A stretch of DNA of 12,941 bases from an uncultured Alistipes sp. (GCA_900769745.1 CAAGHX010000057.1:1-12941); one strand, 5' to 3'. Positions 1-7,167 are shown, numbered from the stretch's first letter. Notes: generated from the letters alone by a model not told the origin. Program-made: numbers and translations.

Positions 1-1493
1 CTGAGGGTGCCGTTTTGGTGCTCTTTGCTGAGTATGCCGTTAGTGGAACCCCAGCTTATGACTTGTTGCGCAAAACAACATTCCTCTCGTTGTGTGAGGA
101 GGCTTTGGAGCGTATAGCTGCCGCTTGTAAGAATATCACAGCCATCGTGGGCTCGCCAGTTCTTACCGAGCGTGGTGCAATGAGTGCCGCAATGGTAATG
201 CGTAATGGCCAGATCGAGCACACTATCGAGAAGCAGTATATCACTGCTCGCCGCGAGATGGGTTTTGTGGTTGCTGGTAGCGGTTATCAGGTTGTGAATA
301 TCTGTGGCAAGAATGTAGCCATCGCAGTAGGCGACGATTTGTCGCAGTTGCAGGATCTGCCTCAGGAGGCTGAGTTTGTGATTAGCATCAATGCTCGTCG
401 TTATGGCAAGGGTCTGCTCACATATCGCTATGAGACTGTTCGCCGCCTGGCCTACACCGAGGGTCGCAATGTGATTATCATCAACCAGGTGGGTGGCTCA
501 GGTGATTTGGTTTACGACGGTTTGTCGGCCGTGATGAATGGCGACGGTAAGCTCGAGTTGTTGATGAAGGATTTCGAGGTGGACTTCCAGATTTATGATA
601 CCGAGGCTCAGTATGAGGCTCAGGAGGCTCCATTCACATCGTACAACCACCGTACCCGTATGGTATATCGTGCCGCTTGCCTTGGCTTGCGCGATTTCTT
701 CCACAAGAATGGTTACACTAAGGCCTGTGTGGGTCTGTCGGGTGGTATCGACTCATCGGTTGTGGTATGCTTGGCTGTAGGAGCTCTGGGCGCAGAGAAC
801 GTAAAGGGTCTGATGATGCCTTCGCAGTTCTCGTCTGACGACTCTGTTGAGGATGCAAAGCTACTGGCCGAGAACTTGGGTATCGAGTATAGCGTTTTGC
901 CTATCAAGGCTGCTTACGACTCGATTGTCGATACGCTGAAGCCTGTAACTGGTGGTACAAAGTTTGATGCTACCGAGGAGAATATCCAGTCACGTATCCG
1001 TACAGTGCTTTTGATGGCCTTGCAGAACAAAGAGGGTTATGTGTTGCTCAACTCTTCGAACAAGAGCGAGAATGCAGTTGGTTGGTGTACGCTCTATGGC
1101 GATACAGCGGGTGCATTCAGTGTAACAGGCGACCTCTATAAGAGCGAGATTTACGACTTGGCACGATATATCAATCTCAATTTTGGCAACCCTATTCCCG
1201 AGGTTATCCTCAAGAAGGAGCCTACATCGGAGCTTCACCCCAATCAGAAGGATAGCGACATCTTGCCTCCATACGAGGTTGTAGATGCTATTTTGTATCG
1301 CATGATTGAGAATGGTGAGCACCGTGAGGAGATTATCAATGCAGGTTTCGACTCGGAGGTTGTAGAGAAGATTCACACTATGGTTATGCGTAACGTCAAG
1401 AAGCGTTATCAGTATCCTCCAGTGTTGCGTTTGTCAACCTGCTCGTTTAGGCACGAGTGCTTGTTCCCTCTGGTGAATAAATATGGTTATTAG
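1..1493 (+). CDS. nadE: NAD+ synthetase, two-domain (nitrilase-like + synthetase), 5' partial
   Basis: The enzyme makes NAD+ from nicotinate adenine dinucleotide, ATP and an amide nitrogen in the cytoplasm. The frame is open to the window edge and upstream codons still read as the domain (EGAVLV before LFAEYAVSG), so the start lies outside; about 30-50 residues are probably missing compared with the usual ~540-residue form. Counting from the TTG at 15, residues 1-200 form the nitrilase-type glutaminase domain: catalytic Glu6 (FAEY) and Lys73 (IEKQYI) are present, but the nucleophile position in AIAVGDDLS is Gly106 instead of Cys. The synthetase domain follows with the ATP-pyrophosphatase loop SGGIDSS (242-248), NKSE and the CTLYGD...GA segment, then LPPYEVVDAIL near the C-terminus. 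The synthetase half looks fully functional; the glutaminase half looks catalytically dead, which suggests use of free ammonia (inference). rseC starts 33 bp downstream. Confidence 0.93.
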   Translation, partial: EGAVLVLFAEYAVSGTPAYDLLRKTTFLSLCEEALERIAAACKNITAIVGSPVLTERGAMSAAMVMRNGQIEHTIEKQYITARREMGFVVAGSGYQVVNICGKNVAIAVGDDLSQLQDLPQEAEFVISINARRYGKGLLTYRYETVRRLAYTEGRNVIIINQVGGSGDLVYDGLSAVMNGDGKLELLMKDFEVDFQIYDTEAQYEAQEAPFTSYNHRTRMVYRAACLGLRDFFHKNGYTKACVGLSGGIDSSVVVCLAVGALGAENVKGLMMPSQFSSDDSVEDAKLLAENLGIEYSVLPIKAAYDSIVDTLKPVTGGTKFDATEENIQSRIRTVLLMALQNKEGYVLLNSSNKSENAVGWCTLYGDTAGAFSVTGDLYKSEIYDLARYINLNFGNPIPEVILKKEPTSELHPNQKDSDILPPYEVVDAILYRMIENGEHREEIINAGFDSEVVEKIHTMVMRNVKKRYQYPPVLRLSTCSFRHECLFPLVNKYGY

Positions 1494-1501
1494 ACTGATG
1501 G

Positions 1502-1528
1502 TCTAAGATTTCTATCTAAGATTTCTAT
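1502..1528 (+). repeat. 13-bp perfect tandem duplication spanning the rseC start
   Basis: CTAAGATTTCTAT occurs twice back to back (1503-1515 and 1516-1528), with the preceding T extending the period to 27 bp. The last two bases of the second copy are the AT of the rseC ATG. The repeat fills most of the nadE-rseC gap. It looks like a replication-slippage duplication; no regulatory role is established. Confidence 0.9.
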
Positions 1529-1955
1529 GGCTGCGACTCCTATAAAACACGCTGGCGAAGTTATTGGCGTAGAGGGCAACAAAGTCATTGTTCGTATGGT
1601 AGTGAACAGTGCTTGTAGCGGTTGCCACGCTAAGGCTGTGTGTGGAGTTGATGAGTCGAAAGATAAGATTGTCGAGGTTGTTACTTTGGCAGCCAGCGAG
1701 TATGCTGTTGGTGATAGTGTTGAGGTGGCTTTGCGACATAAATCTATGGGTGTCATGTCAGTCTTATTGGCTTACGTGATTCCCTTTTTTGTTTTATCGC
1801 TATTGCTTTATGGCGTTTCGGCCCTTGGTGGTAGCGACGAGATGGCCGCTTTGTCGGCGCTTGCAGGTGTAGGCCTATATTATATTAGGCTGTGGTTTGT
1901 GCGAGATAAGGTTCGAAATAAAATAGAATTCACAATAACAAAACAAACAAAATGA
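1527..1955 (+). CDS. rseC: RseC/MucC-family protein (SoxR-reducing system RseC-like), head of rnf operon
   Basis: A 142-residue small membrane protein. The N-terminal soluble part has the family Cys cluster C30-x2-C33-x5-C39 (ACSGCHAKAVC) after a short beta-rich stretch (GEVIGVEGNKVIVRM). Two hydrophobic segments follow, roughly residues 74-100 and 105-125, separated by a short Gly/Asp loop, and the C-terminus is Lys-rich. Members of this family are encoded with rnf genes; in enterobacteria RseC acts with the Rsx (Rnf) complex to keep SoxR reduced and has been linked to sigma-E control. In Bacteroidales the gene commonly heads the rnf operon and probably helps maintain the Fe-S complex (inference). 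The ATG at 1527 is formed by the tandem repeat. Its stop overlaps the rnfB start as ATGA, indicating translational coupling. Confidence 0.9.
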   Translation: MAATPIKHAGEVIGVEGNKVIVRMVVNSACSGCHAKAVCGVDESKDKIVEVVTLAASEYAVGDSVEVALRHKSMGVMSVLLAYVIPFFVLSLLLYGVSALGGSDEMAALSALAGVGLYYIRLWFVRDKVRNKIEFTITKQTK

Positions 1956-2929
1956 CGGTATTATTATCTACAATCGTAACACTCAGTGTATTGGGTATTT
2001 TGGCAGCTGTCATTCTCTATTTTGTAGCTCAGAAGTTCAAGGTAGAGGAGGATCCCCGTATCGACGAGGTCGATGCTATGTTGCCAGGAGCCAACTGTGG
2101 TGGCTGTGGATTTGCCGGTTGTCGAGCTATGGCCGAGGCTATGGTTCTGCGTGACGACATTTCTGCGTTGTATTGCCCAGTGGGCGGTGCTGAATGTATG
2201 AAGAAGATTGCATCGTATTTAGGTAAGGCGGCTGCCGAGAAGGATCCGGTTGCTGCAACGGTGCGTTGTGGTGGTACTTGTGCAAAGCGCCCCAAAACCA
2301 ACACCTACGATGGCTCAAAGAGCTGTGCAATCGCTTCGTCGTTGTATGTTGGTGAGACAGCTTGTGCTTATGGTTGTCTTGGCTTTGGCGACTGTGTTGA
2401 GGCTTGTAAGTTTGGCGCTATTAGCGTAAACCCCGAGACTGGTATTGCCGAGGTCGATACCGAGAAGTGTACTGCTTGTGGTGCTTGTGTTAAGGCTTGC
2501 CCTAAGCGTATCATCGAGCTTCGTAAGCGCTGGCCAAAGAATAGAGCAATCTTTGTTAGATGTACATCAAGAGAGAAGGGTGCCATTACGATGAAGGCTT
2601 GCAAAGCTGGATGTATTGGTTGTGGCAAGTGCGTCAAGGTGTGTGCATTTGAGGCAATTACAGTGTCGAATAATGTGGCCTATATCGATTCTTACAAATG
2701 TAAGTTGTGCCGTAAGTGTGTGAATGAGTGCCCAACAGGAGCTATCGCACTGTTGAATATGGATCCTCTGCCAAAGGCTCCAAAGGTTGCCCCTGCAAAG
2801 GCTGAGGAGGCTGCAAAGCCAGTGGCTAAGCCTGCAAATGCAGAGGCTGCAAAGCCAGTTGCAAAGCCAGCAGAGGCTACTCAGCCAAAGGCCGAGGTTA
2901 AGAATGAGAGTGTTAACGAGCAGAAATAA
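1952..2929 (+). CDS. rnfB: Rnf complex electron carrier subunit RnfB, long multi-cluster form
   Basis: RnfB is the ferredoxin-accepting subunit that passes electrons into the membrane part of Rnf. The 325 residues comprise an N-terminal transmembrane helix (about 3-26), the characteristic CGGCGFAGC cluster domain (C49, C52, C57, C75), additional cysteines C106/C110/C125, an atypical ferredoxin-like motif (C138, C142, C148, C152), and three regular CxxCxxCxxxC motifs (C173-C183, C221-C231, C250-C260). This is far more than the short ~190-residue gammaproteobacterial RnfB and resembles the long anaerobe form. Residues ~272-325 are a low-complexity Ala/Lys/Pro tail containing a 12-residue duplication. 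The start overlaps the rseC stop (ATGA); rnfC follows after 11 bp. Identity is very secure; the precise number of clusters is inferred from cysteine spacing. Confidence 0.96.
   Translation: MTVLLSTIVTLSVLGILAAVILYFVAQKFKVEEDPRIDEVDAMLPGANCGGCGFAGCRAMAEAMVLRDDISALYCPVGGAECMKKIASYLGKAAAEKDPVAATVRCGGTCAKRPKTNTYDGSKSCAIASSLYVGETACAYGCLGFGDCVEACKFGAISVNPETGIAEVDTEKCTACGACVKACPKRIIELRKRWPKNRAIFVRCTSREKGAITMKACKAGCIGCGKCVKVCAFEAITVSNNVAYIDSYKCKLCRKCVNECPTGAIALLNMDPLPKAPKVAPAKAEEAAKPVAKPANAEAAKPVAKPAEATQPKAEVKNESVNEQK
2807..2878 (+). repeat. 36-bp in-frame tandem repeat in the rnfB tail
   Basis: Two copies (2807-2842 and 2843-2878) encode EAAKPVAKPANA and EAAKPVAKPAEA. About 30 of 36 bases match, with most differences silent, so the duplication has drifted while the peptide pattern stayed. 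The repeat lies in the Ala/Lys/Pro-rich C-terminal tail downstream of the last Fe-S motif. Confidence 0.85.
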
Positions 2930-2940
2930 CATTGAAGATT

Positions 2941-4296
2941 ATGAAAACATTCCCTATTGGCGGAGTCCATCCGTCGGATAACAAGCAGTGGAGCAACACC
3001 AAACCTGTGGAGGTGTTGGAGCTTCCAGATGTTGTAAATGTTCCGCTCGGACAACATATTGGTGCACCTGCAGTCGCAACGGTTGCTAAGGGCGATAAGG
3101 TCCTTGTTGGTCAGCTTATTGGTGAGGCTAAGGGCTTTATGTCGGCCAATATCCACGCCCCAATCTCTGGTACTGTTACAGCTGTAGATATGAAACTCAG
3201 CGCTCAGGGTATTAGCCAGTTGATGGTCACTATCAAGCGCGAGGGTGATGAGTGGATGCCAGAGATCGACCGCAGCCCCGAGATTAAGCGCGAGTGCGGT
3301 ATGACACCCAAAGAGATTTTGGATAGAATCCAGCAGGCTGGTATTGTGGGTATGGGTGGCGCTTCGTTCCCAACTCACGTTAAGCTCTCGGTGCCCGAAG
3401 GCTGCAAGGCTGAGTATTTGATTATAAATGGCGTTGAGTGTGAGCCTTACCTCACTTCCGACCACCGCACAATGTTGGAGCGTGGTGAGGAACTTCTCAT
3501 CGGTGTTGAGATTTTGAAGAAGGTGTTGGGTGTCGAGAAGGCTATTATCGGCGTGGAGAACAATAAGCCCGATGTTATCGCTCACCTCAATAAACTCATC
3601 AAGCAGGGCAACTACGCTATGAGCGTCGAGCCTCTGAAGGTACAGTATCCTCAGGGTGGTGAGAAGCAGCTTATCGCAGCTATCACTGGTCGCGAGGTGC
3701 CACCTCCTCCAGGATTGCCTATCCACGTTGGTGCTGTGGTGTGCAATGCATCGACAACTGTGGCAGTGTATGAGGCGGTGCAGAAGAATAAGCCTCTTAT
3801 CGAGCGCGTTGTGACTATCACAGGTAAGCAGCTCGCCAATCCTCGCAACCTGCTGACTCGTATGGGTACTCCTATCACTAATTTGATTGAGGCGGCTGGT
3901 GGCCTGCCTGAGGGTGATGTAAAGGTTGTGAATGGTGGTCCGATGATGGGTCGTGCCATGGTGAACATCGACTCTCCTGTAACTAAGGGTTGCTCGGGTA
4001 TCACTGTTTATTGTGGTAGCGAGGCCAAGCGTATTGATGCCGATAGTTGTATCAAGTGTGCAAAGTGTGTGGCAGCTTGCCCTATGGGCTTGGAGCCATA
4101 CCTCTTGATTCGCCTCACACAGAAGCAGATGTGGGAGCAGCTTGAGGCCGAGTATATCACTAGCTGCATTGAGTGTGGTTGCTGCCAGTACTCTTGTCCC
4201 GCAGCTTTGTCGTTGCTCGATAATGTACGCTATGGTAAGCAGACAGTTATGGGTATTCTGAGAGCTCGTGCAGCTGTCGAGGCAAGTAAAAAGTAA
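2941..4296 (+). CDS. rnfC: Rnf complex NADH/FMN-binding subunit RnfC
   Basis: RnfC is the peripheral subunit where NAD(H) is oxidised or reduced, carrying FMN and two [4Fe-4S] clusters. The ATG at 2941 gives 451 residues beginning MKTFPIGGVHPSDNK; an in-frame TTG at 2932 is less likely because the RnfC N-terminal motif (F-x-GGxHP) starts right after the ATG. A barrel-sandwich/biotinyl-lipoyl-like segment (HAPISGTV) comes first, then the nucleotide/FMN-binding loop GMGGASFPTH (about 137-146), an SLBB-type region, and two CxxCxxCxxxCP motifs (C370-C380 and C409-C419). It lacks the long Ala/Lys repeat extension seen in gammaproteobacterial RnfC, so it is the short form. It lies 11 bp after rnfB and 19 bp before rnfD. 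Confidence 0.97.
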   Translation: MKTFPIGGVHPSDNKQWSNTKPVEVLELPDVVNVPLGQHIGAPAVATVAKGDKVLVGQLIGEAKGFMSANIHAPISGTVTAVDMKLSAQGISQLMVTIKREGDEWMPEIDRSPEIKRECGMTPKEILDRIQQAGIVGMGGASFPTHVKLSVPEGCKAEYLIINGVECEPYLTSDHRTMLERGEELLIGVEILKKVLGVEKAIIGVENNKPDVIAHLNKLIKQGNYAMSVEPLKVQYPQGGEKQLIAAITGREVPPPPGLPIHVGAVVCNASTTVAVYEAVQKNKPLIERVVTITGKQLANPRNLLTRMGTPITNLIEAAGGLPEGDVKVVNGGPMMGRAMVNIDSPVTKGCSGITVYCGSEAKRIDADSCIKCAKCVAACPMGLEPYLLIRLTQKQMWEQLEAEYITSCIECGCCQYSCPAALSLLDNVRYGKQTVMGILRARAAVEASKK

Positions 4297-4315
4297 TAAA
4301 TAAAAGAGTAAAGAT

Positions 4316-5293
4316 ATGGCAAATAAGTTTTTTGTTGCAGCATCGCCGCACATTCATAACCCGCAGACAACCCAGATGTTGATGCGAGATGTGTTGATTG
4401 CATTGGTGCCAGCATTTTCTTTATCACTTCTGATATACGGTCTTGACGTGCTGCGAGTTACAGCTATCGCAGTTGTGAGCTGTGTAGTTGTGGAGTATCT
4501 TATCCAGCGATTCCTGATTAAGGGCGATTGCACGCTGAAAAACCTCTCGGCTGTGCTTACAGGTGTCTTGCTCGCCTTTAACCTTCCATCGGATATTCCT
4601 TGGTGGATTGTTGTGATTGGTGCTGTTGTGGCTATCGGCGTGGCGAAGATGACCTTTGGTGGTTTGGGTCGCAACCCATTCAACCCAGCTTTGGTGGGCC
4701 GTGTATTCCTGCTTATTGCTTACCCTGTGCAGATGACTTCGTTCCCTAAGCCTATCTCGCCAGAGTATGTCGATACCTTTTCGGGTGCTACTCCTTTGGC
4801 AGCGTTGAAGGCGCAGGCTATCGAGGTGGGCGACGTGAATCTTTTGGCTATGTTGCAGGGTGTGATGCCCGGCTCGTTTGGTGAGATTGGAGCATTGGCT
4901 CTGTTGTGCGGCGGATTGTATATGATTTGGCGCAAGATTATCACTTGGCACATCCCCGTTGCAGTGTTAGGCTCGATGGCAGTCTTTGCATTTGTTATTG
5001 CAGCCTTCTCGGGTGGTGGCGCTATGTTGTATGAGCTTCCTGCGTTCCATCTCTTGGCTGGTGGTGCTATGTTGGGTGCAATCTTTATGGCTACCGACTA
5101 TGTAACCTCGCCAATGACTAAGAAGGGTATGCTTATATATGGTGTAGGTATCGGTGTGATTACTATGATTATCCGTCAGTGGGGTGCATATCCCGAGGGT
5201 ATGTCGTTCGCAATCTTGCTGATGAATGCCGTAACACCGCTTATCAATAAGTATGTGAAGCCAAAGCGCTTCGGTGTAATGTCAATTAAATAG
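4316..5293 (+). CDS. rnfD: Rnf complex membrane subunit RnfD (covalent FMN)
   Basis: This 325-residue polytopic membrane protein is homologous to NqrB and part of the ion-translocating core. It starts MANKFFVAASPHIH, typical of RnfD, and the SPH motif is followed by several hydrophobic helices. The flavinylation motif SGATPL is seen at 156-161, with Thr159 the expected FMN attachment site for the ApbE transferase, which is not in this window. Other recognisable family segments are FGGLGRNPFNPALVGR (about 118-133) and MATDYVTSPMT (about 259-269). A weak purine stretch lies before the ATG, and rnfG follows after 11 bp with a strong Shine-Dalgarno sequence. Confidence 0.97.
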   Translation: MANKFFVAASPHIHNPQTTQMLMRDVLIALVPAFSLSLLIYGLDVLRVTAIAVVSCVVVEYLIQRFLIKGDCTLKNLSAVLTGVLLAFNLPSDIPWWIVVIGAVVAIGVAKMTFGGLGRNPFNPALVGRVFLLIAYPVQMTSFPKPISPEYVDTFSGATPLAALKAQAIEVGDVNLLAMLQGVMPGSFGEIGALALLCGGLYMIWRKIITWHIPVAVLGSMAVFAFVIAAFSGGGAMLYELPAFHLLAGGAMLGAIFMATDYVTSPMTKKGMLIYGVGIGVITMIIRQWGAYPEGMSFAILLMNAVTPLINKYVKPKRFGVMSIK

Positions 5294-5298
5294 GAGGG
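5292..5298 (+). promoter_or_regulatory. Strong Shine-Dalgarno sequence for rnfG
   Basis: AGGAGGG lies six bases before the rnfG ATG at 5305, directly overlapping the rnfD stop codon region. Bacteroidota genes usually lack such a motif, and the other starts in this window mostly do. Confidence 0.75.
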
Positions 5299-5304
5299 CT
5301 GATT

Positions 5305-5955
5305 ATGAAGAGTACACTTTTTAATATGGTTGCCGTTCTGTTTAGCATCACCCTCATCGCTTCGGCGGGTGTGGGCACTGTGAATATGATTACGGCTGAT
5401 GCCATTGCCGAGGCTAAGGCTATTGCCACTAAGCAGGCTATTGCAAATGTTCTGCCTGAGTTTGACTCAAGTGAGCAGAGCGAGCAGACTATCGACGATA
5501 TGCCTATCAAGGTCTATACCGCCACAAAGGGCGATGATGTTGTGGGCTATGCTGTTGAGTCTATGACTAAGGATGGCTTTGGTGGTGTTATCCGCATGAT
5601 GGTCGGCTTCACTGCCGATGGCAAGATTAACAATGTGAATGTGTTGGAGCAGGCCGAGACTCCAGGTCTTGGTACCAAGATGTGCGACGATGGCAACCCA
5701 TTGTTGTCGAGCATTCAGGGTCGCAACTCTTGGGAGGTGGAGTTCAAGGTTAAGAAAGATGGTGGTGAGTTGGACGCATTGACTGCTGCCACAATCTCAT
5801 CTCGCGCTTATTATAATGCCGTAGCTCGTGCTTATCAGGCATATGCAGTGGCTGTTGGCGCTAAGGCTGAGGCCGATGGCGTGTCAGGCGCAACTACTAC
5901 AGATTCAGCGTCAAAAGAGAGCAATGCTGCTCAGGAAGGAGGTAAGAATGAATAA
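5305..5955 (+). CDS. rnfG: Rnf complex subunit RnfG (covalent FMN, extracytoplasmic)
   Basis: A 216-residue protein with an N-terminal membrane anchor (about 6-30) and an exported FMN-binding domain. RnfG relays electrons through an FMN linked to Thr by ApbE. The expected site is in LTAATISSRAYYNAV, with Thr163; the motif has Ala where the consensus (S/T)GAT has Gly. GFGGVIRMMVGF and ETPGLGTKM (about 92-103 and 117-125) are family signatures. Near the C-terminus is a second, consensus-perfect motif DGVSGATT (Thr197), in a Ser/Ala/Glu-rich tail. The strong Shine-Dalgarno at 5292-5298 supports the ATG at 5305. The gene overlaps rnfE by 8 bp. Confidence 0.95.
   Translation: MKSTLFNMVAVLFSITLIASAGVGTVNMITADAIAEAKAIATKQAIANVLPEFDSSEQSEQTIDDMPIKVYTATKGDDVVGYAVESMTKDGFGGVIRMMVGFTADGKINNVNVLEQAETPGLGTKMCDDGNPLLSSIQGRNSWEVEFKVKKDGGELDALTAATISSRAYYNAVARAYQAYAVAVGAKAEADGVSGATTTDSASKESNAAQEGGKNE
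5936..5943 (+). promoter_or_regulatory. Strong Shine-Dalgarno sequence for rnfE
   Basis: AAGGAGGT, a full complement to the canonical 16S 3' end, lies four bases before the ATG at 5948 and inside the last codons of rnfG (encoding EGGKNE). It decides the rnfE start over upstream in-frame ATGs such as the one at 5828. Confidence 0.8.
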
Positions 5956-6532
5956 GTTACAGATTATTACAAGCGGTATACTCAAGAATAACCCTACTTT
6001 CGTGTTGGTGTTGGGTATGTGTCCTACATTAGGAACAACAACCTCGGCTATCAACGGTATGGGTATGGGTGTAGCCACTATGGCGGTGTTGATTATGTCG
6101 AACTTGGTTATCTCGCTAATCAAGAATCTTATCCCTAGCAAGGTGCGTATTCCAGCCTTCATCGTGGTTATCGCATCGTTCGTTACCATTATCCAGATGT
6201 TGATGCAGGCCTATGTGCCATCACTCTATGCAAGCCTTGGAGTATTTATTCCGCTTATCGTTGTGAACTGTATCATCTTGGGTCGTGCCGAGGCGTTTGC
6301 GTCGAAGAATGGTCCTCTGGACTCTATTCTCGATGGTGTGGGTATCGGCGTGGGCTTTACATTGGCTCTTACAGTTGTTGGCTCTGTTCGCGAGATATTG
6401 GGTAGCGGTGCAATCTTCGGCTACTCGTTGGGTATTGCCAACTATATGCCTTTGGTCTTTGTCTTGGCTCCCGGAGCATTCCTCGTGTTGGGCTATTTGA
6501 TGGTTTTGTTTAACAAATTAGCTAAGAAGTAG
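5948..6532 (+). CDS. rnfE: Rnf complex membrane subunit RnfE
   Basis: A polytopic membrane subunit homologous to NqrD, forming with RnfA the paired antiparallel core of the Rnf ion pump. The ATG at 5948 gives 194 residues starting MNKLQIITSGILKNNP, a standard RnfE N-terminus; the frame is open further upstream (to an ATG at 5828) but that stretch is an rnfG shadow. Key features are the conserved Cys25 in LGMCPTLGTTTSA and a second conserved Cys in VVNCIILGRAEAFA. In the family these two cysteines bind a membrane-embedded Fe-S cluster together with the matching pair in RnfA. About six hydrophobic helices are visible. It overlaps rnfG by 8 bp and precedes rnfA by 2 bp, so translation is likely coupled. 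Confidence 0.97.
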   Translation: MNKLQIITSGILKNNPTFVLVLGMCPTLGTTTSAINGMGMGVATMAVLIMSNLVISLIKNLIPSKVRIPAFIVVIASFVTIIQMLMQAYVPSLYASLGVFIPLIVVNCIILGRAEAFASKNGPLDSILDGVGIGVGFTLALTVVGSVREILGSGAIFGYSLGIANYMPLVFVLAPGAFLVLGYLMVLFNKLAKK

Positions 6533-6534
6533 TT

Positions 6535-7113
6535 ATGGAGCTTTCATATTTTGCAATTATCATCGGTGCAATCTTTGTCAACAATGTTGTACTTGCACAG
6601 TTCTTGGGTATTTGCCCCTTCTTGGGAGTGTCGTCTAAGGTCGATACCTCTTTGGGTATGGGTGCTGCCGTAACCTTCGTTATGGCCCTTACAGCTATCG
6701 TGGCGTGGTCTATTCAGCGCTTTATCCTTGTGCCACTCGGCATCGAGTATATGCAGACCATCGTCTTTATCTTGGTTATCGCATCGTTGGTGCAGATGGT
6801 TGAGATTGTGCTGAAGAAGGTCTCTCCATCGCTCTATCAGGCGTTGGGTATCTTCCTTCCACTTATCACCACTAACTGCGCTGTGTTGGGTGTGGCAATC
6901 TTGATGATTCAGAAGGAGTTCAACCTCTTGCAGAGCTTCGCCTACTCGGTATCTACAGCCGTAGGTTTTGCTTTGGCATTGGTTATCTTTGCAGGTATCC
7001 GCGAGCGCTTGGAGCTTGACGGTGTGCCAGCAGCAATGAAGGGTATTCCAATCGCTCTTATTACGGCTGCTATTCTCGCTATGGCCTTTATGGGATTCTC
7101 GGGATTGGTGTAA
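6535..7113 (+). CDS. rnfA: Rnf complex membrane subunit RnfA
   Basis: A 192-residue polytopic membrane protein homologous to NqrE. It begins MELSYFAIIIGAIFVNNVVL and carries the conserved Cys27 in FLGICPFLG plus the second Cys in TTNCAVLGVAI, the counterparts of the RnfE cysteines that coordinate the intramembrane iron-sulfur site. About six transmembrane helices are visible. It is the last gene of the operon: only 2 bp separate it from rnfE, and an intrinsic terminator begins 24 bp after the stop. Gene order rnfB-C-D-G-E-A matches other anaerobic Bacteroidota. Confidence 0.97.
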   Translation: MELSYFAIIIGAIFVNNVVLAQFLGICPFLGVSSKVDTSLGMGAAVTFVMALTAIVAWSIQRFILVPLGIEYMQTIVFILVIASLVQMVEIVLKKVSPSLYQALGIFLPLITTNCAVLGVAILMIQKEFNLLQSFAYSVSTAVGFALALVIFAGIRERLELDGVPAAMKGIPIALITAAILAMAFMGFSGLV

Positions 7114-7137
7114 ACGAGTCATAGAACGATATATAAG

Positions 7138-7167
7138 AACCAGCAGCGTGAGTTGCTGGTTTTTTTG
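7138..7167 (+). terminator. Intrinsic terminator of the rnf operon
   Basis: A perfect 8-bp stem AACCAGCA / TGCTGGTT (7138-7145 and 7154-7161) with an 8-nt loop runs into seven T residues (7160-7166). It is 24 bp after the rnfA stop. Confidence 0.9.

Noticed and set aside
2932..2940. Alternative TTG start for rnfC three codons upstream
   Set aside because: The ATG at 2941 gives the standard RnfC N-terminus, and TTG starts are rarer.
2881..4353. A 490-codon open frame antisense to rnfC
   Set aside because: It is the complement of a strongly biased rnfC reading frame, has odd Leu/His/Thr/Ser-rich composition with no recognisable domain, and crosses into rnfB and rnfD. It is a codon-usage shadow.
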